From positions 1 to 21,426 of the forward strand of contig JBDRLV010000020.1 of the NCBI GenBank assembly GCA_043812755.1: DNA of 21,426 bases. Direction: 5' to 3'. The notes beneath the pieces are model-generated. The model had not been told where the DNA came from, did no database searches, and saw nothing but the letters and a program-made list of their open reading frames with translations. The translations under genes and the position numbers were made by a program. Position 1 is the first letter of the stretch; the number at the start of each line of letters is the position of its first letter. Below are positions 19,979 to 21,426 of this stretch, piece after piece. This stretch comes from JBDRLV01 sp043812755 (GTDB lineage Bacteria; Patescibacteriota; Patescibacteriia; UBA9934; GWF2-40-263).

Positions 19979-20056
19979 TTATTTTGTTGTCTTGTATTCC
20001 GCCTGTTCCGCTTCCATGTTTGCAGCCTGTTCATGTTCATGCCCTAGATGTTCCAT
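19979..20056 (-). CDS. Possible 25-aa acidic, His-containing peptide (weak)
   Basis: Minus-strand ATG to TAA encoding MEHLGHEHEQAANMEAEQ followed by AEYKTTK. It is hydrophilic and Glu-rich. It lies 70 bp after the fic stop, in the otherwise geneless stretch 19858-20125. No Shine-Dalgarno was seen. Composition looks protein-like but the length is near chance. A GACAAGAC/GTCTTGT inverted repeat overlaps its end and could be a weak terminator. Nothing else was found in this stretch. Confidence 0.2.
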   Translation of the reverse strand: MEHLGHEHEQAANMEAEQAEYKTTK

Positions 20057-20125
20057 AGTTATTTTTTTAAATTGTTTTCTGAACGAGACGAAAAAAACCT
20101 CCCGCTTGCCTTCTCTTTTATAAAT

Positions 20126-21076
20126 TTACTTATTTTTTCTTTGCCTTGTTCTATTTTCTAGATATCGCGTGACAGCTTCTTTCGTGGTTAGCCAATCTCT
20201 ACCTTCTTTATGCGCCTCTAATTTTCCTTGTCTTGCTAGTAAATTTAAATATTTGGCAGAAAAAGGCGCGGTTTTAGATATTTCAGTCAGTGACTCAAAT
20301 TTTTCTTGTTTTGTGGTTGCCGGAGTCAAAGTTTTGAGATAAATATCCAAAGAACGCTCTATAGATTGAGCAACAAATTTTACCAGCGGTTCATACTTGC
20401 CTTTATCCGCTTTATCCAAAACATCATAATATTTTTTTCGGTCAGTTTTCATAATTACGACCAACGGATACCCAGCTTGCATCAAAAATAAATTCATTGT
20501 CAAGCGCGCTGTTCGGCCGTTGCCATCAAAAAATGGGTGAATGTAGACTAATTTATGATGCAGCAAAGCAGAAAGCTCAATAATATCCAGTTTGTTATTT
20601 TGTGAATTTAGCCAAATAATCAGTTCTCTCATCATGTTTGGCACCTGCAACGCATCGGGTGGTGTATGGTCGGTGCCACCAATAATTACATTGGCGTTTC
20701 TGTATCGTCCGGCCCATTCTTTATCGGTTTCCTGTAAAATAATTTGATGTAAATTTTTTATAAGCAATTCAGAAGTAGTGTGCTTTTTGTTTTTATCTAT
20801 TAAATCATACAAATATTCCAGGGCAGAATGATGGTCTTTTGCTTCCAAATGATCTTTTAGTGGTTTTCCTTTTACCGTTATGCCTTCGTTAATAACCAAA
20901 AAGGTCTCTTTTAATGTCAAAGAGTTGCCCTCAATAGCATTTGAGTTGTAGGTCATTTCAATCTGGAATTTTTCTTCCAATTTTTGTACGGCAGATTTCG
21001 GTAGGGGACGAAGTTTGTTTAGTTTGGCTAATTTTTCTTCCAGACGAGTTTTTATGATAAATGGTAGGTAAGTCAT
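20126..21076 (-). CDS. Fic/DOC-family protein AMP-transferase, class II with C-terminal winged helix
   Basis: A 316-aa Fic protein. The catalytic motif is HPFFDGNGRTAR (180-191), with His180 as base and Asp184 for Mg. The inhibitory helix motif SNAIEGN (45-51; [S/T]xxxE[G/N]) lies N-terminal to the Fic core, which defines class II, with Glu49 expected to block productive ATP binding. GGTDHTPPDA (133-142) is the substrate-binding flap. The C-terminal about 60 residues (PFSAKYLNLLARQGKLEA and RDWLTTKEAVTRYL) look like a winged-helix/MerR-like DNA-binding domain, so it may regulate its own promoter. Such proteins AMPylate, or occasionally otherwise modify, hydroxyl side chains; the target is unknown. 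No separate antitoxin is needed with an internal inhibitory helix. ATG 21076 is the natural start. Confidence 0.93.
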   Translation of the reverse strand: MTYLPFIIKTRLEEKLAKLNKLRPLPKSAVQKLEEKFQIEMTYNSNAIEGNSLTLKETFLVINEGITVKGKPLKDHLEAKDHHSALEYLYDLIDKNKKHTTSELLIKNLHQIILQETDKEWAGRYRNANVIIGGTDHTPPDALQVPNMMRELIIWLNSQNNKLDIIELSALLHHKLVYIHPFFDGNGRTARLTMNLFLMQAGYPLVVIMKTDRKKYYDVLDKADKGKYEPLVKFVAQSIERSLDIYLKTLTPATTKQEKFESLTEISKTAPFSAKYLNLLARQGKLEAHKEGRDWLTTKEAVTRYLENRTRQRKNK

Positions 21077-21080
21077 AAAA

Positions 21081-21139
21081 AATACTTAATATGGTTTAGT
21101 TAAGTATTTACAGTATACCATATTAAGGAATTGCGTCAA
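21081..21139 (-). promoter_or_regulatory. fic promoter with overlapping inverted-repeat operators
   Basis: On the minus strand, TTGACG (complement of 21134-21139), a 16-bp spacer and TATACT (complement of 21112-21117). Two perfect 9-bp inverted repeats overlap it: AATACTTAA (21081-21089)/TTAAGTATT (21100-21108) and TTAATATGG (21086-21094)/CCATATTAA (21118-21126). They flank the -10 and the start site, as expected for autorepression. Confidence 0.7.
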
Positions 21140-21157
21140 GTTTTAGATGAAACCGAT

Positions 21158-21183
21158 TTTTTGCCTGTTCGCACAGGCGAAAA
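21158..21183. repeat. Small hairpin upstream of fic
   Basis: GCCTGT-TCGC-ACAGGC (21163-21178), flanked by T6 on the left and GAAAAA on the right, which extends the pairing. There is no T run downstream on either strand, so it is not a standard terminator. The next 110 bp (21184-21291) show no gene. Confidence 0.6.
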
Positions 21184-21291
21184 ACACCTAATGCCCCTCT
21201 AAAATCGTATGGAAAAATTTTGTTTCGTCCTAATTATTCGTCAATCACACGGAAAAATATAAAAAAGTATAAAAAATTAATTTCGTACAAC

Positions 21292-21407
21292 GGGCGGCGC
21301 CTGATCCAAAATGTCGGGCTGATGTCGCAGTCATCAGACCCACAAATTGGTTAGGCGACAGTTGTGCGAAGCATTTCTGAGCGCAACAGGCGACGAAGGC
21401 GCCGCCC
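21292..21407. other. Long-range structured palindrome of unknown nature
   Basis: A perfect GC-rich pair, GGGCGGCGCC (21292-21301) and GGCGCCGCCC (21398-21407), closes about 96 nt. These contain CTGATG/CATCAG, flanked by GGG and CCC, then CACAA/TTGTG and TGCG/CGCA, so a branched, cloverleaf-like fold is possible. GC content is well above the flanks. It could be a mobile-element end or a recombination site; no ORF runs through it. Confidence 0.5.
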
Positions 21408-21426
21408 ATTGTGCCAAAATAGCGAA

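Noticed and set aside
21292..21407. Integron attC site based on the GTTAGGC heptamer
   Set aside because: No matching RYYYAAC core at the proper distance with complementary L boxes on either strand; no integrase in the window.

Overview
The window looks like a chromosomal segment of a small-genome, AT-rich uncultured bacterium, most likely a Candidate Phyla Radiation (Patescibacteria) member. This is inferred from the gene content and from compact housekeeping proteins such as a ThrRS without its TGS domain; no rRNA or marker phylogeny is available here. Housekeeping genes (rplA, a deoxypyrimidine-nucleotide group, gatB, miaB-miaA, thrS) alternate with unrecognised genes that have near-consensus promoters and usually strong Shine-Dalgarno sites.

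Layout. 1-1000: the tail of an unknown gene, then a stand-alone rplA behind a hairpin that may be an L1 autoregulatory site. 1000-5440: two accessory cassettes. Each has a structured leader RNA, a multipass membrane protein with a coiled coil and a shared C-terminal domain, and a 19-bp tandem repeat joined to a terminator. Each cassette also has a small protein next to it. 5581-8122 (minus): a thymidylate-synthase-family enzyme, a DHFR and a dCMP deaminase fused to a DNPH1-like N-glycosidase. Divergent from these, 8266-12197 (plus) carries a dTMP-kinase-like gene, two membrane proteins and gatB. 12250-13950: nested palindromic repeats and an unknown 351-aa Cys-containing protein behind a structured leader. 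13958-16305 (minus): miaB-miaA, which act in sequence on A37 of tRNA. 16363-17661: two divergent unknown genes. 17716-19830 (minus): thrS under an apparent threonine T-box with an unusually long hairpin insert. 20126-21140 (minus): a class II Fic protein with a promoter/operator region. The window ends in an unexplained structured palindrome.

Most notable signals. (1) The ThyA homologue has Asp at the position where thymidylate synthases have the dUMP-selecting Asn, and it carries an RSND motif like phage dCMP hydroxymethylase. Together with a deaminase, a DNPH1-like domain, a DHFR and a kinase, this suggests either a dTMP route through 5-methyl-dCMP or modified-cytosine metabolism. (2) The two membrane-protein paralogues share a C-terminal domain, and their leaders share an ACCAC-N12-CTGGCCTTAA motif. 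(3) Dispersed palindromes have entered coding sequence in frame (miaA, DHFR), supplied a stop codon (DHFR) and nested inside one another.

All homology statements are by eye and from memory; no database search was run.
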